A stretch of 14,766 nucleotides of DNA, taken from NCBI GenBank assembly GCA_964370395.1, contig CAYJIZ010000030.1:1-14766 (forward strand). Direction: 5' to 3'. Numbering within the stretch: position 1 is the stretch's first letter; each line of letters starts with the position of its first letter. The notes under the pieces were generated by a model. It was not told where the DNA came from and searched no databases. It was given only the letters and a program-made list of their open reading frames with translations. Source of the DNA: JBGUVL01 sp964370395. Its GTDB lineage: Bacteria > Bacillota_I > Bacilli_A > Erysipelotrichales > Erysipelotrichaceae. Shown here piece by piece: positions 6,530 to 13,865 of this stretch. Made by a program: the position numbers and the translations under genes.

Positions 6530-7435
6530 ATGAAGTTAGAGGTAAAAAACATCAAAAAGAGTTTTGATGGAAACGAAGTTTTACATGGTGTAACCTTTTC
6601 TTTAGAGAGCGGAAAAGCGCTTGGTCTATTGGGAAGAAATGGTGCTGGTAAAACGACGACAATTCGTATTTTGATGGATGTATTCAAAGCGAATGATGGA
6701 GAAGTGTTAATGGATGGGAAACCATTCGATCCAAGAAAATTTAAAATTGGATATATGCCTGAAGAAAGAGGGATGTATCCAAAGAAGAAAATCATGGATC
6801 AATTGTTGTACTTTGCACAATTAAAAGGTGTAAACAAAGCGCAAGCGAAAACATATGCGATGCAACTACTTGAAAAGCTAGAAATTGGGGAATATGCTAA
6901 TCGTAAGTTAGAAACACTATCAAAAGGGAACCAACAAAAGATTCAGTTGGTACAAACTTTAATTAGTGATCCAGAAATTATTATTTTGGATGAACCATTT
7001 AGTGGATTGGACCCAGTTAACTCACAAATTTTAAAAGATTTGATTACAGATGAAATCCACCGTGGAAAATTGGTTATTTTCTCAAGTCACCAAATGGGAT
7101 ACGTAGAAGAATTCTGTGAAGAAATCGTGATTGTGAACAAAGGGGACATCGTTTTATCAGGAAACTTAAAAGAAATTAAAAAAGAATTTGGAAAAGAAAA
7201 AATGATGATGAGTGCAAACAATTACACGCCAGAGCAATTAAAAGTAAAATGCGAAAGCGAATGGCCACAGTTGTTGCGCGTAAGTGATGTGAAAAAAGAT
7301 TATATTATATTTGAAATAAAAGAAGCGAAACAAGAAATTATGAAACAAGTTGCGCAAAGTGACATCGATATTTCTGATTTTGGAGATTACAAGCCTTCCT
7401 TAACAGATATTTTCGTAACAAAGGCGGGTGAGTAA
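6530..7435 (+). CDS. ABC transporter ATP-binding protein (NatA-like)
   Basis: The 301-aa nucleotide-binding subunit of an ABC-2 type exporter has all motor motifs: Walker A GRNGAGKTT (35-43, Lys41), signature LSKGNQQK (130-137), Walker B IIILDEP (150-156, Glu155), D-loop SGLDP and H-loop His187 (SSH). The Q-loop region reads GYMPEERGMY, the form common in NatA/YhaQ-type ATPases. The tail after about 215 is a regulatory extension (DUF4162-like). RBS GGAGG at 6518-6522 supports the ATG. It is the third gene of the XRE operon and ends in TAA two bases before the permease ATG. The substrate is unknown: NatA homologues are linked to sodium export, others to peptide or toxin resistance. Confidence 0.94.
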   Translation: MKLEVKNIKKSFDGNEVLHGVTFSLESGKALGLLGRNGAGKTTTIRILMDVFKANDGEVLMDGKPFDPRKFKIGYMPEERGMYPKKKIMDQLLYFAQLKGVNKAQAKTYAMQLLEKLEIGEYANRKLETLSKGNQQKIQLVQTLISDPEIIILDEPFSGLDPVNSQILKDLITDEIHRGKLVIFSSHQMGYVEEFCEEIVIVNKGDIVLSGNLKEIKKEFGKEKMMMSANNYTPEQLKVKCESEWPQLLRVSDVKKDYIIFEIKEAKQEIMKQVAQSDIDISDFGDYKPSLTDIFVTKAGE

Positions 7436-7436
7436 T

Positions 7437-8672
7437 ATGAAACAGTTTTCAACAATATTTCAATTTGAATTAAAAGAAATAATGAAATCCAAAGCGTACC
7501 GTATTACAACCGTATTGTTCTTATTGGTTGCGATTGTTGGGTTATCATTACCTCGTATTTTTCCAGATATGTTGAGTAATCCTGTTGAAGCAGTGATGGA
7601 TCAATTTGAAGAAAAAACAACTTTTGCATTATTGGACAAAGACAACGTGATTGAAAGTAATGAAACAATCAAATTGTTTTTCCCAAAAGCGAAGTTTGAG
7701 AAAGTAGAAAATAAAAAAGCATTAGAAAAAATGGTTAAAGATGAAAAAGCTTCAGCAGGATTCATCTTAGAAGGACCATTAAAGTTTGATTACTATGTAT
7801 TGAACTCTGATATGACAGATGTTCGTGCACAAGTGTTCTCACAAGCACTTACCATGAATTACAAAAATAAGATGTTGTTGGACTTAGGAGTGGATGAAAA
7901 AGACGCGATTAAGATTTCAACATCACAAGCGACGTATAACGCTGTTACATTAGGAAGTGATGGAGCAAAAAACATCATCTATACTTTTGTAATGATTATG
8001 GCGATTTACATGGTTATTATCTTATATGGTAATACGATTGCCACAAATGTAGCAAGTGAAAAAGGAAATCGCACGATGGAATTACTTGTGACGAGTGCGA
8101 ATCCAACCTCATTAATTTTTGGGAAAGTATTGGCAGGTTGTGTCGCTGCAGCATTCCAGATTGCCGTGTTAGTCATTGCCGCAAAATCAACGTATTTTGC
8201 GAATGCAGAAGCATGGAATCATATGTTAGATATGGTATTTGATATTCCATTAGATGTATTAGGAGCATTTGCTGCCTTTGGTATTTTAGGATTTATCTTC
8301 TATGCCTTCATCTTTGGAGCATTAGGAGCATTGGTTTCAAAAAGTGAAGATGTGAATAGTAGTGCGACACCGATTACATTGATTTTCGTAGCTGTGTACG
8401 TTGTTGTTTACATTGGGGTAATTGACGCATCAAGTCCAATCTTTACTGCTGCTTCTTTTATTCCATTTAGTTCACCGATGGCGATGTTTGCACGTATGGC
8501 AATGGTTGATGTACCGTTGTATGAAGTATTCCTTTCATTAGCAATCTTAATTGGTTCTACTGTTCTAGTTGGATTTGCAGCATCGAAAATTTATCGTCGT
8601 GCAACGTTAATGTATGGAAACCAAATTAAATTAATTCATGCATTAAAATTTGTGAAGAAAAACAAAGATTAA
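7437..8672 (+). CDS. ABC-2 type permease (NatB-like)
   Basis: The 411-aa membrane subunit pairs with the ATPase encoded just upstream. It has the ABC-2 layout: one helix near the N-terminus (about 22-40), a large extracytoplasmic domain of roughly 140 residues, then five to six helices from about 180 to 390, including a conserved segment ending FIPFSSPMAMFARM. The length and topology match NatB/YhaP permeases. A GTG start at 7428 is possible, but GGGTGA at 7427-7432 is better read as the ribosome binding site for the ATG at 7437, which lies one base past the ATPase stop. It is the last gene of the operon, which ends in a strong terminator. The exported substrate cannot be inferred. Confidence 0.92.
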   Translation: MKQFSTIFQFELKEIMKSKAYRITTVLFLLVAIVGLSLPRIFPDMLSNPVEAVMDQFEEKTTFALLDKDNVIESNETIKLFFPKAKFEKVENKKALEKMVKDEKASAGFILEGPLKFDYYVLNSDMTDVRAQVFSQALTMNYKNKMLLDLGVDEKDAIKISTSQATYNAVTLGSDGAKNIIYTFVMIMAIYMVIILYGNTIATNVASEKGNRTMELLVTSANPTSLIFGKVLAGCVAAAFQIAVLVIAAKSTYFANAEAWNHMLDMVFDIPLDVLGAFAAFGILGFIFYAFIFGALGALVSKSEDVNSSATPITLIFVAVYVVVYIGVIDASSPIFTAASFIPFSSPMAMFARMAMVDVPLYEVFLSLAILIGSTVLVGFAASKIYRRATLMYGNQIKLIHALKFVKKNKD

Positions 8673-8683
8673 GCAAAGATAAG

Positions 8684-8714
8684 AAAGACAAGTTAAAAAA
8701 CTTGTCTTTTTTTT
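8684..8714 (+). terminator. Terminator of the XRE-ABC operon
   Basis: Stem AAAGACAAGTT / AACTTGTCTTT (8684-8694, 8699-8709) with an A4 loop and a T run to 8714. Confidence 0.93.
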
Positions 8715-8760
8715 ATGAGATTTTAAAAATAACGCATATATATTAGTAGGAGGAAAAAAG

Positions 8761-10635
8761 ATGAAAAAGATGATGTATGTAATAAGTGCATTGTTGTTGG
8801 CATTCACTTGTATGATTCCTACAATGAATATCAAAGCCAATAACGTGATTTCTAAGGTTGATTTGATTCAGCCTTATGTTCGTGTGAATCTAACGAGTAA
8901 AGAAGGCAAACAGTATACTTCGATACTAGGGTACATTCATGCGAACCAACAATTAGTGTATTGTGTGGAACCATACAAAGTGATGGATTCAGGTATGTCG
9001 TTAGCTCCTGGTGGATTACTAAACGAAGCACAACGCCATGAAATATCTTTGATTTCTTACTTTGGTTATAACCATAAAGATCGAAAAAGCGATAAGTGGT
9101 ATATGGCTACCCAATTGATGATATGGGAATCCTTAGGATACCAATTTATAGTGGAAGGTTTTGATGATTATGCAAACTACAAGAATACCATTGTACAAGA
9201 TAAGAAAGACTTTTCTAAACTACCTTCTTTTAATGAATCACAAGTGACTTTAAAGGCAAATGAGACAAAGATTTTAAATGATACTAACCAAGTATTTAGT
9301 AAATACAAACACGTTAATCATAAGGGAAAGGCTTCTTTCAAAAAAGAAGGAAATGGATTGCACTTATCCTCAACGAGCAATGCCTCTCAAGAGGGAGAGG
9401 TTTCTTACCAAAAGCTAAGTGATGAGGAATTGGGATTACCAATCGTTTACCAAGGAGCGAGTGACAGTTCTGTGCAATCGGTGATTTATCCGAAAATCAA
9501 ACAAAACGTCAATGGAAAAGTTCGATACCGAGTACAACCATACGGAACCTTTACGCTACAAAAAAGAGGAAGCCAAGTCGTTGGTTTTAAACCAGTACAA
9601 ATAGAAAATCAAATGCTGACGCAAATTGTCTTTGGTGATGTTGCTTTGTCGCAAGTGGAAGCAAACATTTATGCGAAAGAAGAAATCAAAGATGTATGGG
9701 GTAATGTGATTCATCAAAAAGATGCACTAGTGGACCAATTGGTAAGTGGAAGCAAAAACAAGAGTAAACTTTTGTTGGCAGGAAAGTATTATTTAAAGGA
9801 AATGAAAACAGTAGAGGGGTATGTATTGGATTCGAAACCTTATGATTTTACGATTGAAAACAACAAAGAAACCATCGAGAACATCAATTTTGATTTTGTG
9901 AACCAACGTCAAAAAGTGCAATTACAATTTCAAAAACGCATGGAACAAGGAAGTTTGTTAGAGCTAGAAGAAGCGTATAAAGATGTTCGTTTCGCAATCT
10001 ACACCAAAGCTGCAATCACAAGTGTGGACAAAGTGAGTATTCCAGCGAATACGATGGTGTATTATTCTGGAATTGATGCACAAGGTCAATTGCTTGAACC
10101 ACTGGATTTACCACTTGGTTCGTATGTCTTAAAAGAAGTGAAAACAAATAAGCATTATGAACTAGATCAAAATGAGTATCCTTTTGATGTTGTGAATAAT
10201 GGAAGTGAAACAATCGTTGTAAATCCAACAAATGGAGAATTAGAAAACAAGTTGATTCGAAAAGACTTAACAATCGTGAAAAAAGGCGATGACAAAAAAC
10301 CGTTACAAGCTAAATTCGCTTTGTATAATGCGAACAAAGAAGAAATCATGCAATTCACTACGCAGGAAGAGGGAACGTATGTAATTGAAGATTTACTACA
10401 AGGAACTTATTTTGTGAAAGAATTAGAAGCACCAAAAGGGTATCGTTATTCAAGTGAGATGCATCGTATTGAAGTAGAGGAGGATACAAGTTATACGATC
10501 ACAAACCAGAAAGTGAAAGAAAAGAAAGCAGTCAAAACAAGTGATTCTACAAACCATAAACCTTTTGCATGGAGTATGATTGCAAGTATGACTACAATGT
10601 ATACATTTTTGTTTAGAAAATTTATGAAATTTTAA
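8761..10635 (+). CDS. Secreted thioester-domain adhesin with SpaA/CnaB-like repeats
   Basis: This 624-aa surface protein starts with a signal peptide (MKKMMYVISALLLAFTCMIP, likely cut near residue 27). Residues about 30-160 look like a thioester domain: Cys68 in YCVEP and Gln118 in ATQLMIW are the expected partners of an internal Cys-Gln thioester that can bond covalently to host targets. After a beta-rich stretch (160-265) come three SpaA/CnaB-like domains (about 265-382, 385-497, 502-584). Each has an E-box (YLKEMKTVEGY, YVLKEVKTNKHY, YFVKELEAPKGY; Glu347, Glu459, Glu554) and a terminal Asn (381, 496, 582), fitting Lys-Asn isopeptide bonds. The C-terminus has VKTSDSTN, a hydrophobic stretch and RKFMKF, a sorting-signal layout without canonical LPXTG. 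TAGGAGG precedes the ATG. It stands alone, with no sortase nearby. Confidence 0.9.
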   Translation: MKKMMYVISALLLAFTCMIPTMNIKANNVISKVDLIQPYVRVNLTSKEGKQYTSILGYIHANQQLVYCVEPYKVMDSGMSLAPGGLLNEAQRHEISLISYFGYNHKDRKSDKWYMATQLMIWESLGYQFIVEGFDDYANYKNTIVQDKKDFSKLPSFNESQVTLKANETKILNDTNQVFSKYKHVNHKGKASFKKEGNGLHLSSTSNASQEGEVSYQKLSDEELGLPIVYQGASDSSVQSVIYPKIKQNVNGKVRYRVQPYGTFTLQKRGSQVVGFKPVQIENQMLTQIVFGDVALSQVEANIYAKEEIKDVWGNVIHQKDALVDQLVSGSKNKSKLLLAGKYYLKEMKTVEGYVLDSKPYDFTIENNKETIENINFDFVNQRQKVQLQFQKRMEQGSLLELEEAYKDVRFAIYTKAAITSVDKVSIPANTMVYYSGIDAQGQLLEPLDLPLGSYVLKEVKTNKHYELDQNEYPFDVVNNGSETIVVNPTNGELENKLIRKDLTIVKKGDDKKPLQAKFALYNANKEEIMQFTTQEEGTYVIEDLLQGTYFVKELEAPKGYRYSSEMHRIEVEEDTSYTITNQKVKEKKAVKTSDSTNHKPFAWSMIASMTTMYTFLFRKFMKF

Positions 10636-10636
10636 A

Positions 10637-10662
10637 ATACTACGACTTTCGTAGTATTTTTT
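10637..10662 (+). terminator. Terminator of the adhesin gene
   Basis: Stem ATACTACGA / TCGTAGTAT (10637-10645, 10649-10657) with CTT loop and a run of T's. Confidence 0.92.
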
Positions 10663-10670
10663 GTTATAAT
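10662..10670 (+). promoter_or_regulatory. Extended -10 promoter of the rimO-glycosylase pair
   Basis: TGTTATAAT (TGnTATAAT form) begins inside the T run of the preceding terminator and ends 20 bp before the rimO ATG, leaving a very short leader that starts almost at the ribosome binding site. Confidence 0.75.
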
Positions 10671-10690
10671 CATACGCAGAGGTGAAGAAT

Positions 10691-11992
10691 ATGAAAATCG
10701 GATTTGTATCATTAGGTTGTAGTAAAAATTTAGTAGATAGTGAAACAATGATGGGAATGTTACAAAGTGGAAATCATGAATTAGTAAATGATCCTTCTTT
10801 GGCACAAGCTATCATTATTAATACATGTGGGTTTATTGATCCAGCCAAAGAAGAGGGAATCAATACCATTTTAGAGATGGCTCAATACAAGCAAGAAAAT
10901 TTAGAAAAATTAATTGTTGTTGGTTGTTTGGCACAGCGTTACAAGGAACAATTAGAAAAGGAATTACCTGAAGTGGATCGTTTTATTAGTATCAAAGAAT
11001 ACCCTAATTTGCATGAAATTTTAGAACTGGAATTAGGGAATCACTTAACAAGTTACCAAAAGAGTGAGCGATTAATCTCCTCAAAACCTTGGACGGCTTA
11101 TTTAAAAATCGCAGAAGGTTGCAGTAATCGATGTACATATTGTGCGATCCCTTTAATTCGTGGTGGAAACGTTTCTTACCCACTTGCTACGATTGTGGAA
11201 CAAGCAAAACAATTGGCGAGCAAAGGAGTAAAGGAACTTGTATTAATTGCACAGGATACCACTAAGTATGGTGTTGATACAATGCAAAGACGTGCTCTTT
11301 TAGACGTATTAAAAGAAGTGAATGCAATCGAAGGGTTACACTGGATTCGTGTATTATATATGTATCCTGATGAAATTGATGAACAATTAATTGAAGGAAT
11401 GGCACAACTGGATAAAGTGTTACCTTACTTTGATATCCCTATGCAGCATGCGAACAATCGAATGTTAGCATTGATGAATCGACGTGGAACAAAGGAAGAA
11501 GTGTTAAATACGATTCAAAGTATTCGTAAACATTTCACTTTCCCTACTTTGCGTACAACATTTATCGTAGGATTTCCAAGCGAAACAAAAGAAGAGTTTG
11601 ATGAAATCATCGAGTTTGTAAAAGATGTGAAATGGAATAGTATGGGTGCATTTACGTACTCTCCAGAAGAAGATACGGTTGCTTATGATATGGAAGAACA
11701 AATATCAGAAGAAGAAAAGCAAGCGAGATTAGATGAATTAATGCGTCTACAAAAAGATATTTCTCTACAAAACAATCAAGCCTTAATCGGTCAAGTTTTT
11801 GAAGTGTTGGTGGAATCACAAGATGGATTGGTTGGAAAATATCGTGGTAGATCTTGTTTTAATGCTCCAGATGATGTGGATGGATTAGTTATCTTTAAAA
11901 GTGATCGAGTGATTGAATTTGGAAGTTTTGTTAAGGTGAAAATCACGGATGCTCTTCCTTATGATTTAATTGGAGTAGAAGTCATTGATTAG
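10691..11992 (+). CDS. rimO: Ribosomal protein S12 (Asp) methylthiotransferase RimO
   Basis: The 433-aa radical-SAM enzyme attaches a methylthio group to a conserved aspartate of ribosomal protein S12. The N-terminal UPF0004 domain carries the first 4Fe-4S ligands Cys10 (SLGCSKN), Cys46 (INTCGF) and Cys79 (VVGCL). The radical-SAM motif is Cys144, Cys148, Cys151 (GCSNRCTYCAIPLIRG). A TRAM domain closes the protein (about 370-432). GFVSLGCSKNLVDSE and AIPLIRG separate RimO from its MiaB relatives. A GTG in frame at 10682 lies inside the ribosome binding site GAGGTGA, so the ATG at 10691 is chosen. It is co-transcribed with the overlapping DNA glycosylase gene. Confidence 0.95.
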   Translation: MKIGFVSLGCSKNLVDSETMMGMLQSGNHELVNDPSLAQAIIINTCGFIDPAKEEGINTILEMAQYKQENLEKLIVVGCLAQRYKEQLEKELPEVDRFISIKEYPNLHEILELELGNHLTSYQKSERLISSKPWTAYLKIAEGCSNRCTYCAIPLIRGGNVSYPLATIVEQAKQLASKGVKELVLIAQDTTKYGVDTMQRRALLDVLKEVNAIEGLHWIRVLYMYPDEIDEQLIEGMAQLDKVLPYFDIPMQHANNRMLALMNRRGTKEEVLNTIQSIRKHFTFPTLRTTFIVGFPSETKEEFDEIIEFVKDVKWNSMGAFTYSPEEDTVAYDMEEQISEEEKQARLDELMRLQKDISLQNNQALIGQVFEVLVESQDGLVGKYRGRSCFNAPDDVDGLVIFKSDRVIEFGSFVKVKITDALPYDLIGVEVID

Positions 11993-12470
11993 TGGTTTTG
12001 AACCAGTAGTTGGTAACGATCCTTATATCTTAATTGTTGGATCCTTGCCTTCTGTTACATCACTTGATAAACAAGAATACTATGGGTTTGCTCACAATCG
12101 TTTCTGGCCTATTATACAGCGTTATTTTAATAGTGAATGGAATTGTTATGAGGATAAGATAACGTGCTTAAAAAGCAATCACATTGCGTTATGGGATGTA
12201 ATCCAAGAATGCGAACGAGAAGGAAGCTTAGATAGTAAGATTAAAAATGTGAAAGCGAATGATATCGCATCATTACTAGAAAAATACCCTTCTATTAAAG
12301 TCGTTTTATGCAATGGAAAGAAAAGTTATGATGTATTTCAAAAACACTTCTCGCATTTAACTATTGAATGTATTTGTATGCCATCTACAAGTAATGCGAA
12401 TCGACTTATTTCGCAAGATCAATTATTTGAACAGTGGATACAAACTTTTGATAAATATTTATCTTTCTAA
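11985..12470 (+). CDS. Mug-type DNA glycosylase (uracil-DNA glycosylase superfamily), TTG start
   Basis: The 161-aa protein matches the short Mug / deoxyinosine-DNA glycosylase branch that removes uracil- or hypoxanthine-like bases from DNA. Visible motifs are GFEPVVG at 4-10, the catalytic-loop region ILIVGSLPSVTSL (15-27), YYGFAHNRFW (32-41) and a C-terminal MPSTSNANR (132-140), where homologues have PSTSPAN. The only start that keeps the first motif is a TTG at 11985, overlapping the rimO stop by 8 nt; GGAG at 11972-11975 is spaced 9 nt upstream. Translation is therefore probably coupled to rimO. No terminator was seen after it before the tRNA-Lys promoter. Which damaged base it prefers is not readable. 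Confidence 0.85.
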   Translation: MISGFEPVVGNDPYILIVGSLPSVTSLDKQEYYGFAHNRFWPIIQRYFNSEWNCYEDKITCLKSNHIALWDVIQECEREGSLDSKIKNVKANDIASLLEKYPSIKVVLCNGKKSYDVFQKHFSHLTIECICMPSTSNANRLISQDQLFEQWIQTFDKYLSF

Positions 12471-12481
12471 AAGGAAAGGTA

Positions 12482-12511
12482 TGGACAAATCTTTTTTAAA
12501 AGTGCTATAAT
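12482..12511 (+). promoter_or_regulatory. Promoter of tRNA-Lys
   Basis: TGGACA at 12482-12487, 18-bp spacer, TATAAT at 12506-12511 preceded by TGC (extended -10). The expected start is about 12 nt before the tRNA 5' end. Confidence 0.82.
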
Positions 12512-12530
12512 TACATAGCGCAATAGATTT

Positions 12531-12606
12531 GTCTTGATAGCTCAGTTGGTAGAGCAACTGACTCTTAATCAGTGGGTCTAGGGTTCGAATCCCTATCAGG
12601 ACACCA
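12531..12606 (+). tRNA. tRNA-Lys (anticodon CUU), integration target
   Basis: A complete 76-nt tRNA: acceptor GTCTTGA / TCAGGAC (one U-G), discriminator A, encoded CCA, D-arm GCTC / GAGC, anticodon stem ACTGA / TCAGT with loop CTCTTAA (anticodon CTT at 12564-12566), and T-arm TAGGG TTCGAAT CCCTA. It reads AAG. Its 3' half and the following terminator are repeated at 14624-14685, marking it as the attachment site of the island downstream. The gene stays intact and functional by structure. Confidence 0.97.
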
Positions 12607-12628
12607 TTATAAAAATAAGCGATAAACC
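12566..12628 (+). repeat. Left att repeat within tRNA-Lys
   Basis: It matches 14624-14685 with two substitutions and one extra A. The longest exact blocks are 21 bp (12573-12593) and 20 bp (12595-12614), covering the variable loop, T-arm, acceptor 3' strand, CCA and the start of the terminator. Confidence 0.85.
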
Positions 12629-12657
12629 TTTATTTACAGGGTTCATCGCTTTTTTTT
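12617..12657 (+). terminator. Terminator of tRNA-Lys
   Basis: Stem AAGCGAT (12617-12623) / ATCGCTT (12645-12651) with inner AACC / GGTT, followed by a T run to 12657. Its 5' half is part of the direct repeat shared with 14673-14685. Confidence 0.9.
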
Positions 12658-13128
12658 ATTTGTTGATGTGAATGCTTAAAAACACATAAATATGTCAGAT
12701 TCAAAGTAAATGTTTTATGGAGTAGAACAAAGAATAAAATCAATTATAAAAAGGGAGATAAAAATTAATAATAACAAAATAAGATAAAAATGGTTTGATT
12801 TATTTTTAAGGTTGAAATCATAAAAAAATTTCAATAACTATACCAAAACTTACAGTAACTCAAAGGTATAATTTAGGGATATCTGAATACGTTCGTGTTT
12901 GATTTATTAGGAAAAATTCTAATTAGATGGTGTCTTTACCTTTTTATAGGAATACCATTAGATTAAATGAGGTTGAAATAGTCAAGTAAAAGATCAAACC
13001 AAGCATCAAGAGTCCAATTACGCAAGGAACTAATTGTGTGCTTCAAATAGGTTTGAATAATAACAGCAATATAGAAAAAAATTGAAATTACTTGCTTGAA
13101 GTAAGATGTTTTTTTGCTATGTTTATTG
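12658..13128. other. Long non-coding stretch at the island's left end
   Basis: No supported gene lies in these roughly 470 bp. It is very A/T-rich and holds several inverted repeats: TTGAAAT / ATTTCAA at 12812-12818 and 12828-12834, the structures at 12919-12961 and 12994-13056, and TTACTT / AAGTAA at 13088-13104. GGTTGAAAT is repeated at 12810-12818 and 12971-12979. A TATAAT at 12867-12872 lacks a -35. The stretch could be a decayed integrase end, a non-coding RNA or control DNA. Confidence 0.5.
12919..13056. repeat. Two inverted-repeat structures upstream of the DUF3800 gene
   Basis: The right one is a three-tier nested repeat: TCAAACC (12994-13000) with GGTTTGA (13050-13056), directly continued by AAGCA (13001-13005) with TGCTT (13039-13043), then CAATTA (13015-13020) with TAATTG (13031-13036) around a 10-nt loop. 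The left one pairs CTAAT plus GGT (12919-12923, 12929-12931) with ACCATTAG (12954-12961). Neither is followed by a good T run on the plus strand. They may form a folded RNA or be protein-binding DNA. Confidence 0.5.
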
Positions 13129-13134
13129 TATAAT
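13088..13134 (+). promoter_or_regulatory. Promoter region of the DUF3800 operon
   Basis: A consensus TATAAT at 13129-13134 lies 26 bp before the DUF3800 ATG. The -35 region is only T-rich. The inverted repeat TTACTT / AAGTAA (13088-13104) followed by seven T's lies immediately upstream of the -35 region. It may be an operator or may insulate the operon from upstream transcription. Confidence 0.6.
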
Positions 13135-13160
13135 AGCATTGCTAGATAGGAGGTATTTAT

Positions 13161-13865
13161 ATGTTAGAATATAATGTCTATTGTGATGAAAGTTGCCATC
13201 TTGAACGTGATAGAAGTAATGTAATGGTCTTAGGTGCGGTGTATTGTCCTCAGAAAAAATTGAAAGAAATAAATAAACGAATAATTGATTTCAAAGAAAA
13301 GTATGGAATAAATCCGAATTCAGAGATTAAGTGGACAAAAATATCTGAATTAAAAAAAGATGTTTATCTAGATATAATTGATTACTTTTTTGATGATGAT
13401 GACTTGTCTTTTAGAGCAGTTATAGCTGATAAAACGCAATTAAATCATGAGCATTATCGCCAAACACATGATCAATGGTATTACAAAATTTATTTTAATA
13501 TGCTTAAGACGATTTTTGATCCTATGTCAACATATAATATTTATGTTGATATAAAAGATACGCACTCCTATGATAAAAGTCAAAATTTATTAAGAATTAT
13601 GAGAAATAATAAGTATGATTTTTCAGGTAAAATTATAAGAAAAATCCAACCAATTCGTTCAAATGAAGTTCAAATAATGCAGATTACAGACATTCTAATT
13701 GGTGCGCTTGCATATGAAAATAGAACAGATTTAAATTTAAAGTGCAATGTTGGTAAGTTGGAAGTTATTAAAAAAATCAAAAAACGCAGCGGATATGAAC
13801 TGAAAAGAACAACTTTGAGTAGAGAGCCTAAAATGAATATATTAAAATGGGAGTCAAAATTATGA
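13161..13865 (+). CDS. DUF3800 domain protein (RNase H-like fold family)
   Basis: The 234-aa protein matches the DUF3800 pattern: a first beta strand with YCDES (Asp9, Glu10), FRAVIADK (84-91, Asp90), a strand with IYVDIKDT (127-134, Asp130) and the C-terminal SNEVQIMQITDILIGA motif (167-182, Asp177). The acidic residues at strand ends fit the RNase H-like fold to which this family is generally assigned, so metal-dependent nuclease activity is plausible but unproven. DUF3800 genes are frequent in mobile and defence-rich regions. RBS AGGAGG at 13149-13154 fixes the ATG. Frequent ATA codons set it apart from the genes before tRNA-Lys. Its stop overlaps the next start as ATGA, so both proteins are likely made together. 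No other domain is visible. Confidence 0.9.
   Translation: MLEYNVYCDESCHLERDRSNVMVLGAVYCPQKKLKEINKRIIDFKEKYGINPNSEIKWTKISELKKDVYLDIIDYFFDDDDLSFRAVIADKTQLNHEHYRQTHDQWYYKIYFNMLKTIFDPMSTYNIYVDIKDTHSYDKSQNLLRIMRNNKYDFSGKIIRKIQPIRSNEVQIMQITDILIGALAYENRTDLNLKCNVGKLEVIKKIKKRSGYELKRTTLSREPKMNILKWESKL

Noticed and set aside
10016..10358. Minus-strand frames inside the adhesin gene
   Set aside because: They are complements of a well-supported coding sequence, lack ribosome binding sites and show no recognisable motif.
12963..13139. A 58-codon minus-strand frame (ends WFDLLLDYFNLI) upstream of the DUF3800 gene
   Set aside because: It is open and has two Trp codons, so a gene remnant is possible. However, it has no ribosome binding site, its ATG lies against the DUF3800 promoter, and A/T-rich complement strands give such hydrophobic frames by chance. 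A protein search for a transposase or integrase tail would decide.
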